Notes under the pieces: model-generated
Databases searched by the model: none
What the model saw: the letters and a program-made list of their open reading frames with translations, nothing else
What the model was told of the DNA's origin: nothing
Translations under genes and position numbers: made by a program
Shown: piece by piece, positions 1 to 6,217 of the stretch
Numbering within the stretch: position 1 is the stretch's first letter
Layout: each line of letters begins with the position of its first letter
NCBI GenBank assembly: GCA_937885475.1
Contig: CAKZZR010000157.1
Span: 1-7,997, forward strand
Reading direction: 5' to 3'
Length of the DNA: 7,997 nucleotides
Origin: an uncultured Treponema sp.
GTDB taxonomy: Bacteria; Spirochaetota; Spirochaetia; Treponematales; Treponemataceae

Positions 1-3
1 ATC

Positions 4-6
4 TAG
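4..6 (+). other. Second TAG codon in the same frame, at the window edge
   Basis: In the frame of the glycosyl/methyltransferase gene, the window begins ATC TAG GCT GCA AAG AAG ATT GGC GCG TTC. The residues after the TAG (A-A-K-K-I-G-A-F-V-Y-I-S-E-D) look like the helix-strand transition expected near the N terminus of a PseG/SpsG-like domain, so the coding region probably extends upstream past this TAG. Only one codon is visible before it, so the claim is weaker than for the TAG at 1261. Confidence 0.4.
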
Positions 7-30
7 GCTGCAAAGAAGATTGGCGCGTTC

Positions 31-1263
31 GTGTATATTTCGGAGGACGCGGATAAGACGATTACGGAGCCGCTTATAAAGGAAGCGACGGCAAGCGGCT
101 TGAAGAGCTATCAGATTGTGCGCCGCTTTCCAGAAAAAAATGAATACTCGCTTATTGTGGCGGACGCGTTCCGTCTTGACGAGGAGACTGCTCGCCGACT
201 TTCTGAGGTGAGCACGCTCTGCGCAATAGACGAGGGCGGGGATGCAACGGATTGGTGCGACGTGCTGTTCGACATCCTGCCGTCGTATAAGATAGACCGT
301 CCGGCGAATATCTCGGAGCCGTCCTTCATCGCGCTTCCAAAGAATGTGCGCCCCGCGCGCCCGGAACGCTTCAAGAAAATCCTTGTTACCCTTGGCGGCG
401 AGGATCCTGCAGGACTGACAGTTCCTGCAGCAAGATTTTTTGCAGCTCTTCCCGCTGGAACCGATTTTTTTGACGATGAGCGGAACGTTACGGCAATCCT
501 TTGTCATGAAAAGCTTCCCGCGGAAGAAATTTCCGGCGTAACCTTTGTAAGTCCGATAGAAAACCTAAAGGAGCGGCTTTCTTCCTATGATTTGGTAGTA
601 ACCCATTACGGTTTCACCGCATTTGAGGCGCTCAAGGCAGGCTGCGGCGTTCTGCTGCTTTCTACCTCAAAACTGCATGAGAATCTTGCAAAAAAATACG
701 GCTTTCTCTGCCTTGCGCAGAATGCCCTTGAACCGTCGCGAGCGGCTTCTTTTTTTCAGTCCTTTGAACGCTTTTTTCCAGATGCCGTGTTCTGCGCTGA
801 GCAAAAATCCTATGCCGATGAGATAAAAAAAATCGCCGGCGGAAGACGCTATGCCTGCCCTGTGTGCGGCGAGCATTCCGCCGAGAACCGCATCATCGCC
901 CGCACCAAGGAGCGCACGTTCCGCCGTTGCCGCCGCTGCTCAATGATTTACATCTCCTGGAACCGCGCGCTTCCCATGACCTATGAGAAGGATTATTTTG
1001 CCGAACAGTATAAGAATCAGTACGGAAAAACGTATCTTGAGGATTTTGAGTCGATAAAAAAAGCCGGAAGACGGCGCATAAACGAAATTTCGTCCGTCCT
1101 TCGTGCAAAAAATCTTTCATCATGGAAAATTCTGGATGTCGGCTGTGCGTACGGTCCGTTCCTTGCCGCGGCATCCGAGCGCGGATGGCTTCCTTACGGC
1201 GCGGACATTTCTGCTGATGCCGTGGAATATATCCGCACTCAGCTGCTGTTTCCCGCCGTTTAG
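31..1263 (+). CDS. PseG/SpsG-like glycosyl-processing domain fused to N-terminal part of a zinc-ribbon SAM methyltransferase, ended by in-frame TAG
   Basis: Two domains are visible. Residues 1 to about 260 (counting from GTG 31) resemble the PseG/SpsG family of nucleotide-sugar hydrolases and transferases with a MurG-like fold: a GGEDPAGLT loop at about 122-130, and THYGFTAFEALKAG at about 191-204, the usual nucleotide-sugar binding face. A zinc-ribbon follows (C276-x2-C279 and C300-x2-C303), then a class I methyltransferase with SAM motif I, ILDVGCAYG (D369, G371), and a GADIS second strand. The reading frame stops at TAG 1261-1263, before the rest of the methyltransferase. The N terminus is also short: PseG-like proteins normally begin with a glycine-rich GxGH segment some 25-30 residues earlier, and here codons from base 7 (A-A-K-K-I-G-A-F) already look coding. 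GTG 31 has no convincing ribosome binding site, so the true start is probably outside the window. Substrate is not predictable; a surface or flagellar glycan sugar is a guess. Confidence 0.75.
   Translation: MYISEDADKTITEPLIKEATASGLKSYQIVRRFPEKNEYSLIVADAFRLDEETARRLSEVSTLCAIDEGGDATDWCDVLFDILPSYKIDRPANISEPSFIALPKNVRPARPERFKKILVTLGGEDPAGLTVPAARFFAALPAGTDFFDDERNVTAILCHEKLPAEEISGVTFVSPIENLKERLSSYDLVVTHYGFTAFEALKAGCGVLLLSTSKLHENLAKKYGFLCLAQNALEPSRAASFFQSFERFFPDAVFCAEQKSYADEIKKIAGGRRYACPVCGEHSAENRIIARTKERTFRRCRRCSMIYISWNRALPMTYEKDYFAEQYKNQYGKTYLEDFESIKKAGRRRINEISSVLRAKNLSSWKILDVGCAYGPFLAAASERGWLPYGADISADAVEYIRTQLLFPAV
1261..1263 (+). other. In-frame TAG codon interrupting the methyltransferase
   Basis: The TAG lies between codons for F-P-A-V and T-S-F-P-D-F, and homology-like methyltransferase sequence runs on in the same frame on both sides. 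No insertion or deletion is needed to restore the protein. A single base change from AAG, CAG, GAG, TCG, TTG, TGG or TAY would produce it. It could be a nonsense mutation, a sequencing or assembly error, or a codon that is read through. Confidence 0.8.
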
Positions 1264-1707
1264 ACCAGCTTCCCAGACTTCAATCCTGCGTCAGAGTTCG
1301 GCATAAATCATTTTGACGCGGTTACCATGTGGTTCGTCATTGAGCACTTTGCGGACTTAAAGCCAGTGCTGGAAAAGGTTTCGGCTCTGGTAAAAAAGGG
1401 CGGTGTCTTTGCGTTCTCAACTCCGTCTGGCGAGGGTGTTTCTGCCCGCAGGAACACCAAGGACTTTTTTAAGGCAAGCCCCTCCGATCATTTTACGGTG
1501 TGGGAACCGTCGCGCACGGCAAAAATCCTGCGTCAGTTCGGCTTTGAGGTCGTCAGAATCGTCTCTACCGGACATCACCCGGAACGCTTTCCCGAGGTCA
1601 TGAGGCGCGGTTCCAGCGAGGACGATTTTTTGTTCCGCTATTACGGTGTCGTAAGCCGGATTTTAAAACTAGGCGACACATTTGAGGTCTACTGCAGAAA
1701 GCTCTGA
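1264..1707 (+). pseudogene. C-terminal part of the same methyltransferase, in frame after the TAG (annotators may call 1327-1707)
   Basis: This stretch continues the frame of the upstream gene without any shift and ends at TGA 1705-1707. It supplies the missing half of the class I methyltransferase: an acidic strand FDAVTMWFVIEHF (motif II/III region, with the EHF typical of Methyltransf_23-like enzymes), the LVKKGGVFAFSTPS strand-turn that follows in this fold, and a C-terminal region. Read separately it would have to start at ATG 1327, which lies inside the conserved FDAVTMW strand and has no Shine-Dalgarno sequence, so it is unlikely to be an independent gene. The product would lack the SAM-binding loop. 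I therefore read 31-1263 and 1264-1707 as one ancestral gene, with the amber codon as its only visible lesion inside the methyltransferase. The TGA is 11 bases before the ATP-grasp start, and its bases form part of that gene's ribosome binding site. Confidence 0.7.
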
Positions 1708-1717
1708 GGAATCTATT

Positions 1718-3358
1718 ATGGAAAAATCGTTTGATGAAAAAAACAGCATGAGCGCCGACCGAGCGTGCGCTCTCATTCTTGGAGCGGGGCTTATGCAGCG
1801 TCCTGCAATCCTTGCTTCCAAGGAGCTTGGCTTTTATACCGTCGTCGTTGACGCAAATCCTGCCGCAGAAAGCATTCCCTATGCGGATTTTTTTGAGCAG
1901 ATTGACCTGAAGGACAGGGACGGAATACTGCGCTTTGCCGAGGATTTACAGCGCAAAGGAAATCTCAAGGCTGTGTTCACTGCGGGAACTGATTTTTCTG
2001 CCAGCGTATCATATGTGTGCGAGCGACTTTCGCTTCCGGCGCATTCATTTGAGGCTGCCTTGAACGCAAGCATAAAGCCCCGGATGCGGGAATGCTTTAA
2101 AAAAGCGGGCGTTCCATCGCCGGAATTTTTCAGCCTTTCAAAAGACGAGATTTCTGAGGAAAAGGTTCGCTTCATAACGGAAGCCCTTGGCTTTCCCTGC
2201 GTGGTAAAGCCTGCCGACAGCATGGGTGCGCGTGGTTGCCGGATGATTCGCACTCATGAGGAAGCGCTTTCCGCCGTCCGCGTTGCCGCGGAGCATTCTC
2301 GTTCCCAGACGGTCATCATTGAGGAATACATGGAAGGCCCTGAGTATTCCATAGATGCGCTTATCATAAACGGCTCTTTTTTTGTAACAGGCTTTGCAGA
2401 CCGGCACATCTATTACCCGCCGTATTTTATAGAAACCGGTCATACTATGCCCACCAAGGAATCAGAAAAACGCAAACTTGAGCTTATAGAGACCTTTGCG
2501 CGCGGCGCTGCCAGCCTTGGGCTTACCTGCGGAGCCGCAAAGGCTGACATAAAATACACGGCAAAAGGTCCGCAGGTTGGCGAGATTGCCGCCCGGCTTT
2601 CTGGCGGATACATGTCGGGCTGGACGTTTCCTTATTCTTCGGACTGCAATCTTACTATGCAGGCGCTGCGTATTGCAGCCGGGGAGGAGCCGGAATATCT
2701 TCTTAAGAACAGCTTCGCACTTCCTGTAAAAAACACCGGCTATTCCGTGTTCCAGCTGCCCGGTTCCCGCGTTAGCGCCGAGCGAGCATGGATTTCTATT
2801 CCCGGAACAATAAAGGCTGTGGAAGGACTTGACAATGCAAAGAACGTTCTTCATGTGGAGAATGTGTTTCCGCGCCCAGTAAAAGCAGGCGATGCGGTTG
2901 ATTTTCCCCGCAACAATGTGCAGAAATGCGGAAACGTCATCTCCTGTGCGGACGATTACGATGCTGCCGTCTCCGCCGCAGAACGGGCGTGTTCCAAGAT
3001 TCTTGTGCGCTTGGAAGGCAATAATCCCCGCACGGACGCATTTTTGCAGGGGCTTGCAAGCGCAACCGATGAGCAGGGTTTTCCGCCGTCGGCATTCTGT
3101 TCTACCTCGGAGCTTTCTTCGCTCAAAATTTCCGGCGTGATTCCGCAGGATGCAAGCGTCGTCCAGCACATGCCGCCGGAGGTGATTGCGTATGCGGAGC
3201 GGGGCGAGCGCGACTGGAACTACCTTACGATTATGGAGACCGCCCGGCGTTTTGACCTGCTCGTTCCTGAGCATCCGGCGCTTGATGCGCGGCGCTTTTG
3301 GCTTTCGCTGTTGCGCGGTGGCATTCAGGGTGCAATTTATATTTCAGATTCATTGTAA
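1718..3358 (+). CDS. ATP-grasp ligase with uncharacterised C-terminal extension
   Basis: Protein of 546 residues of the ATP-grasp superfamily, which uses ATP to make an acyl-phosphate and join a carboxylate to an amine or thiol. A Rossmann-like pre-ATP-grasp strand with LILGAGLMQRP is at about residues 19-29. The ATP-binding strand with FPCVVKPAD and its lysine is at about K164, IIEEYMEGPEYSID is at about 200-213, and the metal-binding strand VGEIAARLSGG is at about 287-297 (E289, R293). These match carbamoyl-phosphate synthase/PurK-like carboxylate-amine ligases. A C-terminal part of roughly 100 residues (about 447-546) has no family I recognise. I chose ATG 1718 rather than upstream in-frame starts because TGAGGA (1705-1710) is a good ribosome binding site 7 bases upstream, overlapping the previous stop. 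It is probably co-transcribed with the genes on both sides. Substrate unknown; position beside a sugar-processing and methyltransferase gene suggests modification of a glycan precursor or related metabolite. Confidence 0.85.
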   Translation: MEKSFDEKNSMSADRACALILGAGLMQRPAILASKELGFYTVVVDANPAAESIPYADFFEQIDLKDRDGILRFAEDLQRKGNLKAVFTAGTDFSASVSYVCERLSLPAHSFEAALNASIKPRMRECFKKAGVPSPEFFSLSKDEISEEKVRFITEALGFPCVVKPADSMGARGCRMIRTHEEALSAVRVAAEHSRSQTVIIEEYMEGPEYSIDALIINGSFFVTGFADRHIYYPPYFIETGHTMPTKESEKRKLELIETFARGAASLGLTCGAAKADIKYTAKGPQVGEIAARLSGGYMSGWTFPYSSDCNLTMQALRIAAGEEPEYLLKNSFALPVKNTGYSVFQLPGSRVSAERAWISIPGTIKAVEGLDNAKNVLHVENVFPRPVKAGDAVDFPRNNVQKCGNVISCADDYDAAVSAAERACSKILVRLEGNNPRTDAFLQGLASATDEQGFPPSAFCSTSELSSLKISGVIPQDASVVQHMPPEVIAYAERGERDWNYLTIMETARRFDLLVPEHPALDARRFWLSLLRGGIQGAIYISDSL

Positions 3359-3376
3359 AATTCCGAAGATAGAAGT

Positions 3377-4420
3377 ATGAGAAAAATAAAAATCGTACTT
3401 CTGTCTTTCGTTCTTTTTAGCGCATCTCTTTTTGCCTTTGGCGCAGCAAATGAGCTTTCTCTTATAGACGAGGCCGCGTCCTCTGGAATGACGCTCTACT
3501 GGGATTCTCTTTCCTCCTCAGGACTTCTTGAAAAAAACGGACATCAGCTTTCGTTCCGTGCCGGAGACAATCTCATGATGCTGGACAGCACGGCGCTTAC
3601 CTTGGTTGACGCGCCTACGGTAGAGAACGGCGTTGTACAGGTCTCAAGAAAATTCATGGATTCCGCCCTGCAATATTTTAAGGAAGGAGAGGACGAGAAC
3701 GGCTTTAAAATAGGCGCTATCCTTATTGACCCTGGACACGGCGGAAAAGATCCCGGAGCCAGCGGAACGTTCAAGGTGGGCGGCAAGCAGGTCAAGGTTC
3801 AGGAAAAGGATGTCGTCCTCAGCATCGGAAAAATCCTCTATTCAAAACTCAAGGAAAACTACCCGGAAAAGCAGATTATCATGACGCGCTCAACGGACAA
3901 ATTCCTTACGCTTGCAGAGCGCACCGACATCGCGAACAATGTAAAATTGAAGGAAAACGAGGCTGTCATCTACGTCTCAATACACGCGAACGCGTCGCTT
4001 GACAAAAAATCCAGCGGCTATGAGGTATGGTATCTTTCTCCGGGCTACCGACGCACGGTGCTTGACAAGTCAAAGACTGACGGCGACAAATCCCTGTTTC
4101 CAATCCTCAATTCCATGATGGAGGAGGAATACACCGCAGAAAGCATTCTGATTGCAAAATTCATAATGGACGGTCTTGCTCCGCAGATTGGAAAGGACTC
4201 CAAGGCACGCGGCATAAAGGCTGAGGAATGGTTCGTCGTGCGCAATTCCAATATGCCTAGCGTACTCATTGAGGTAGGCTTCGTGACGAATGAGAAGGAG
4301 GCGCTCAACCTTAATTCTCCCGCTTACTTGCAAAAGACGGCTACAGGAATATATAATGGCATAAACGCTTTTGTAACACATTTTGAGCGTTCACGAGGAT
4401 TCACGTCTAAAAATGATTAA
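3377..4420 (+). CDS. Periplasmic N-acetylmuramoyl-L-alanine amidase (Amidase_3, AmiC-like)
   Basis: The enzyme cleaves the bond between N-acetylmuramic acid and L-alanine in peptidoglycan. Residues 1 to about 23 form a signal peptide (M-R-K-I-K, then a hydrophobic stretch ending near A-F-G-A), so it acts in the periplasm. An N-terminal region of about 90 residues precedes the catalytic domain, which starts at about 113 with ILIDPGHGGKDPG. The zinc ligands and catalytic residue of the Amidase_3 family are all visible: H121 in DPGHGG, E143 in the QEKD segment, H203 in SIHAN, and E299 in IEVGF. An internal MTRSTDKFLTLAERTDIAN segment is also typical. The enzyme therefore looks intact. ATG 3377 lies 19 bases after the previous stop with a weak AGAAG ribosome site, and the stop overlaps the next gene, indicating an operon. 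Its likely role is cell-wall remodelling at division or around the periplasmic flagella; the second is inference from flaA nearby. Confidence 0.92.
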   Translation: MRKIKIVLLSFVLFSASLFAFGAANELSLIDEAASSGMTLYWDSLSSSGLLEKNGHQLSFRAGDNLMMLDSTALTLVDAPTVENGVVQVSRKFMDSALQYFKEGEDENGFKIGAILIDPGHGGKDPGASGTFKVGGKQVKVQEKDVVLSIGKILYSKLKENYPEKQIIMTRSTDKFLTLAERTDIANNVKLKENEAVIYVSIHANASLDKKSSGYEVWYLSPGYRRTVLDKSKTDGDKSLFPILNSMMEEEYTAESILIAKFIMDGLAPQIGKDSKARGIKAEEWFVVRNSNMPSVLIEVGFVTNEKEALNLNSPAYLQKTATGIYNGINAFVTHFERSRGFTSKND

Positions 4421-4880
4421 TGTACCGAACCTAAAACGCAGCTCATGGATTATTCTTGCCGTCGCGGCGCTGTTATTTGCGCTCTCCGTCTTTTTGTGGT
4501 GCAGGAATTTTCCCGGCATCCGCAGGAGCTTTGTGTTCGTTTCCTCCGACTCCGAACTGCTCCGTATTGAGAACCGCTTTGAGCCGCTGAAGCCCGCGCA
4601 GGGAAGCATACGGAATTATGTGGACGAGCTGCTTTTAGGTCCCGTCTCCGAGCATTGCCGCCCGGTTTTTGCAAAGGGAACCCGCTGCATCTCCTGCTTC
4701 CGCCGTCGCGACACGCTGTACGTCAATCTTTCTGAGGATTTGCTCCGTGCTGACGCGTTCCATACGGATTTTGCCGCTGATATTGATTTGTTCAAGCGCA
4801 ATATTTTCAATAATTTCCGATATATAAAGAAGATAGAGTTGTTCGTAAATGGTCGCGTGCCGTTTGAGACCGCCCTCTGA
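4413..4880 (+). CDS. Membrane-anchored GerMN-domain protein
   Basis: Small protein of 155 residues. Residues about 12-30 are one hydrophobic segment (W-I-I-L-A-V-A-A-L-L-F-A-L) after a short basic N terminus, giving a single anchor or uncleaved signal, with the rest outside the cytoplasm. The remainder fits a GerMN domain: NYVDELLLGP at 68-77, a middle strand pair with DTLYVNLSEDLL, and the closing strand ending FVNGRVPF at about 144-151. GerMN domains were named from spore germination protein GerM but are widespread in non-sporulating bacteria, where they often accompany peptidoglycan amidases; the exact function is unknown. The start overlaps the amidase by 8 bases (ATG 4413, amidase TAA 4418), which supports translational coupling. 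A GAGG at 4395-4398 is rather far upstream to act as its ribosome site. A TTG at 4383 is in frame but would add ten charged residues before the anchor, so I prefer ATG 4413. Confidence 0.8.
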   Translation: MINVPNLKRSSWIILAVAALLFALSVFLWCRNFPGIRRSFVFVSSDSELLRIENRFEPLKPAQGSIRNYVDELLLGPVSEHCRPVFAKGTRCISCFRRRDTLYVNLSEDLLRADAFHTDFAADIDLFKRNIFNNFRYIKKIELFVNGRVPFETAL

Positions 4881-4914
4881 TGCAAAATTTACGGCTCATT
4901 ATTTTCCAAAGTCG

Positions 4915-4943
4915 TTGACAAAACAAATCTCTTAAGGGATAAT
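4915..4943 (+). promoter_or_regulatory. Sigma-70-type promoter of flaA
   Basis: TTGACA at 4915-4920 is a perfect -35 hexamer. After exactly 17 bases comes GATAAT at 4938-4943, one base off the consensus -10. Transcription should start near 4950, leaving a leader of about 40 bases before ATG 4990. The promoter lies in the short gap after the GerMN gene, so flaA can be expressed strongly and independently of the upstream operon. I see no sigma-28 type motif here. Confidence 0.8.
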
Positions 4944-4973
4944 ATATTCTAAACAAGGCTACATCGAATTTAT

Positions 4974-4981
4974 AAAAGGAG
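4974..4981 (+). promoter_or_regulatory. Strong ribosome binding site of flaA
   Basis: AAAAGGAG, 8 bases before ATG 4990. It is the best Shine-Dalgarno sequence in the window, fits a highly expressed structural protein, and fixes the flaA start. Confidence 0.85.
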
Positions 4982-4989
4982 CTTCTAGT

Positions 4990-6081
4990 ATGAAGAGGAC
5001 TTTTTCAATTGTGGCAGCTGCTATGCTGCTTGCTGGTGTCAGTGCTTTCGCTGAAGAAGCAATTGTCATCGATTTTACATTACTTAAGGCAGACTGTGTT
5101 TCTGACGAAGATGGAAACCCTACAGAAAATAGTCGAACAGTAATGGATTTTTCAACAGCTGCAGGAGCTACATTTACTGAAGATCAGAAAGAACTGATGA
5201 AAACTTCGTTGGCTCTTCCGCAGTGGGAAGTAAGCTTGAACTCATCTGCTCGCACAGTCCAGAGTTTAGGTCTTTCAACAGTTGTGTCTGCACCGGTAAA
5301 AGAAGACGCTAACGTGCCTTTCGCTGGTGAGAGCGTAATGGGTGTACGCATCGTGTTCCCTGAATGGAACTCTAATGCATATGCGTATATCAGACCTCCG
5401 TTCGAGATTCCGGCTTATGAGCCGCTTTCTTCTGCTGACGAGAATGGCGAGCGCCAGGAGCCAACAGATGAGGAAAAGGCTAGCGGAAAAACTCTTTTTG
5501 AGGACGGCTATGGTGTCGTTAAGAACGTTGGTACTGTAAAGTCCATCAAAGTTACAACTATGGGTATGAACTATCCAGAAGGACTCTATGTTCTTCTTAA
5601 GGATACAGACGGTGTTGAGCGCCGCTATTTCATGGGCTTCCTTGGTTTTGACGGCTGGAAAGAGCTGACTTGGAACAACCCACAGTACATCACTGAAATC
5701 CGTAACCGCGAGATTCGCGTATATCCTATTTATCCACGTGGACTTCCATTCGTTAAGTTCTCTGGATTCCAGATTACCCGCGATGCCGCTCACATTGGCG
5801 GTGACTACATCGGTTACTTCAAGGATGTTTCAATTATCTTCGATAAGGCATTGCTTACTTCTGACCGCGACATCGCAGATGAAGACCTTTGGGGAATCAT
5901 CGGAAAGAAGGAGTCTGCTCGTCAGGCTGGCGAAATGGCTCGCTTCGGAGACAAGCAGGTTAACCGCTATCTTGAGCGCGCTAAGCAGGCTACAGAAGAT
6001 AAGTTCACTTCTAGCTTGAACGAAGATTCTTCTTCTAACGCTCAGTCTACAGGTGGAAGCTCAGCAGAAGCTGCTGAATAA
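4990..6081 (+). CDS. flaA: Flagellar filament outer layer (sheath) protein FlaA
   Basis: FlaA coats the FlaB core of the spirochaete periplasmic flagellum and influences filament stiffness and cell waveform. The 363-residue length is close to known treponemal FlaA proteins. Residues 1-21 form a cleavable signal peptide with an A-F-A/E junction at about 21/22, as expected for a protein exported by the general secretory route rather than through the flagellar hollow. The family-typical middle part includes the VMGVRIVFPEWNSNAYAYI segment at about residues 117-135, a KSIKVTTMGMNYPEGLYVLL segment, and a C-terminal domain containing YFMGFLGFDGWKELTW. The last roughly 20 residues are a serine/asparagine/alanine-rich tail. 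Codon choice (GTT, GCT, ACA, AAG, TTC) differs visibly from neighbouring genes, which prefer GCG, CGC and TCC; this is typical of high expression rather than transfer. Its own promoter and terminator bound it as a single-gene transcription unit. Recognition is from overall sequence resemblance, and I am confident. Confidence 0.95.
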   Translation: MKRTFSIVAAAMLLAGVSAFAEEAIVIDFTLLKADCVSDEDGNPTENSRTVMDFSTAAGATFTEDQKELMKTSLALPQWEVSLNSSARTVQSLGLSTVVSAPVKEDANVPFAGESVMGVRIVFPEWNSNAYAYIRPPFEIPAYEPLSSADENGERQEPTDEEKASGKTLFEDGYGVVKNVGTVKSIKVTTMGMNYPEGLYVLLKDTDGVERRYFMGFLGFDGWKELTWNNPQYITEIRNREIRVYPIYPRGLPFVKFSGFQITRDAAHIGGDYIGYFKDVSIIFDKALLTSDRDIADEDLWGIIGKKESARQAGEMARFGDKQVNRYLERAKQATEDKFTSSLNEDSSSNAQSTGGSSAEAAE

Positions 6082-6101
6082 GCCTGGACGTACTGTGATA
6101 C

Positions 6102-6134
6102 AAAGACCTTCCGCTCTGGAAGGTCTTTTTTTTT
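6102..6134 (+). terminator. Intrinsic terminator after flaA
   Basis: AAAGACCTTCC (6102-6112) pairs perfectly with GGAAGGTCTTT (6118-6128) across a five-base loop GCTCT, giving an 11-bp stem. A run of nine T (6126-6134) overlaps and follows the stem. It starts 20 bases after the flaA stop and should end the transcript before the next promoter. Confidence 0.93.
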
Positions 6135-6182
6135 ATCTGCTCCGGTTTAAAGCGGTCTATTTCTGCTGTTTTCAGATTTAGT

Positions 6183-6211
6183 TTGAGAATTCTGAAGTAT
6201 TGCCGTACAAT
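6183..6211 (+). promoter_or_regulatory. Sigma-70 promoter giving a leaderless mRNA for the RelA/SpoT-TPR gene
   Basis: TTGAGA (6183-6188), 17 bases, TACAAT (6206-6211): each hexamer is one base off the consensus. The -10 ends 6 bases before ATG 6218, so the expected transcription start falls at or within a base or two of the A of the start codon. No Shine-Dalgarno sequence lies between them. Confidence 0.7.
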
Positions 6212-6217
6212 AGATGC

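Noticed and set aside
1261..1263. Pyrrolysine insertion at the TAG
   Set aside because: The gene is not a methylamine methyltransferase and no pyl genes are visible; it stays only as one untested recoding option.
1255..1330. A frameshift as the cause of the broken methyltransferase
   Set aside because: The same frame carries matching methyltransferase sequence on both sides of the TAG, so no indel is needed.
1682..1717. Earlier in-frame start for the ATP-grasp gene
   Set aside because: It would overlap the previous gene without a ribosome site, whereas ATG 1718 has TGAGGA at ideal spacing.
2462..3274. Long open frame of 270 codons on the minus strand
   Set aside because: It lies fully antisense to the well-supported ATP-grasp gene, has no recognisable domain, and its cysteine/arginine-rich composition is what GC-rich codons read backwards give.
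5275..5793. Minus-strand open frame of 172 codons inside flaA
   Set aside because: Antisense shadow of flaA, with no ribosome site and no recognisable domain.
6200..6217. TTG 6200 as the start of the RelA/SpoT-TPR gene
   Set aside because: It overlaps the predicted -10 TACAAT, so it would not be on the transcript.
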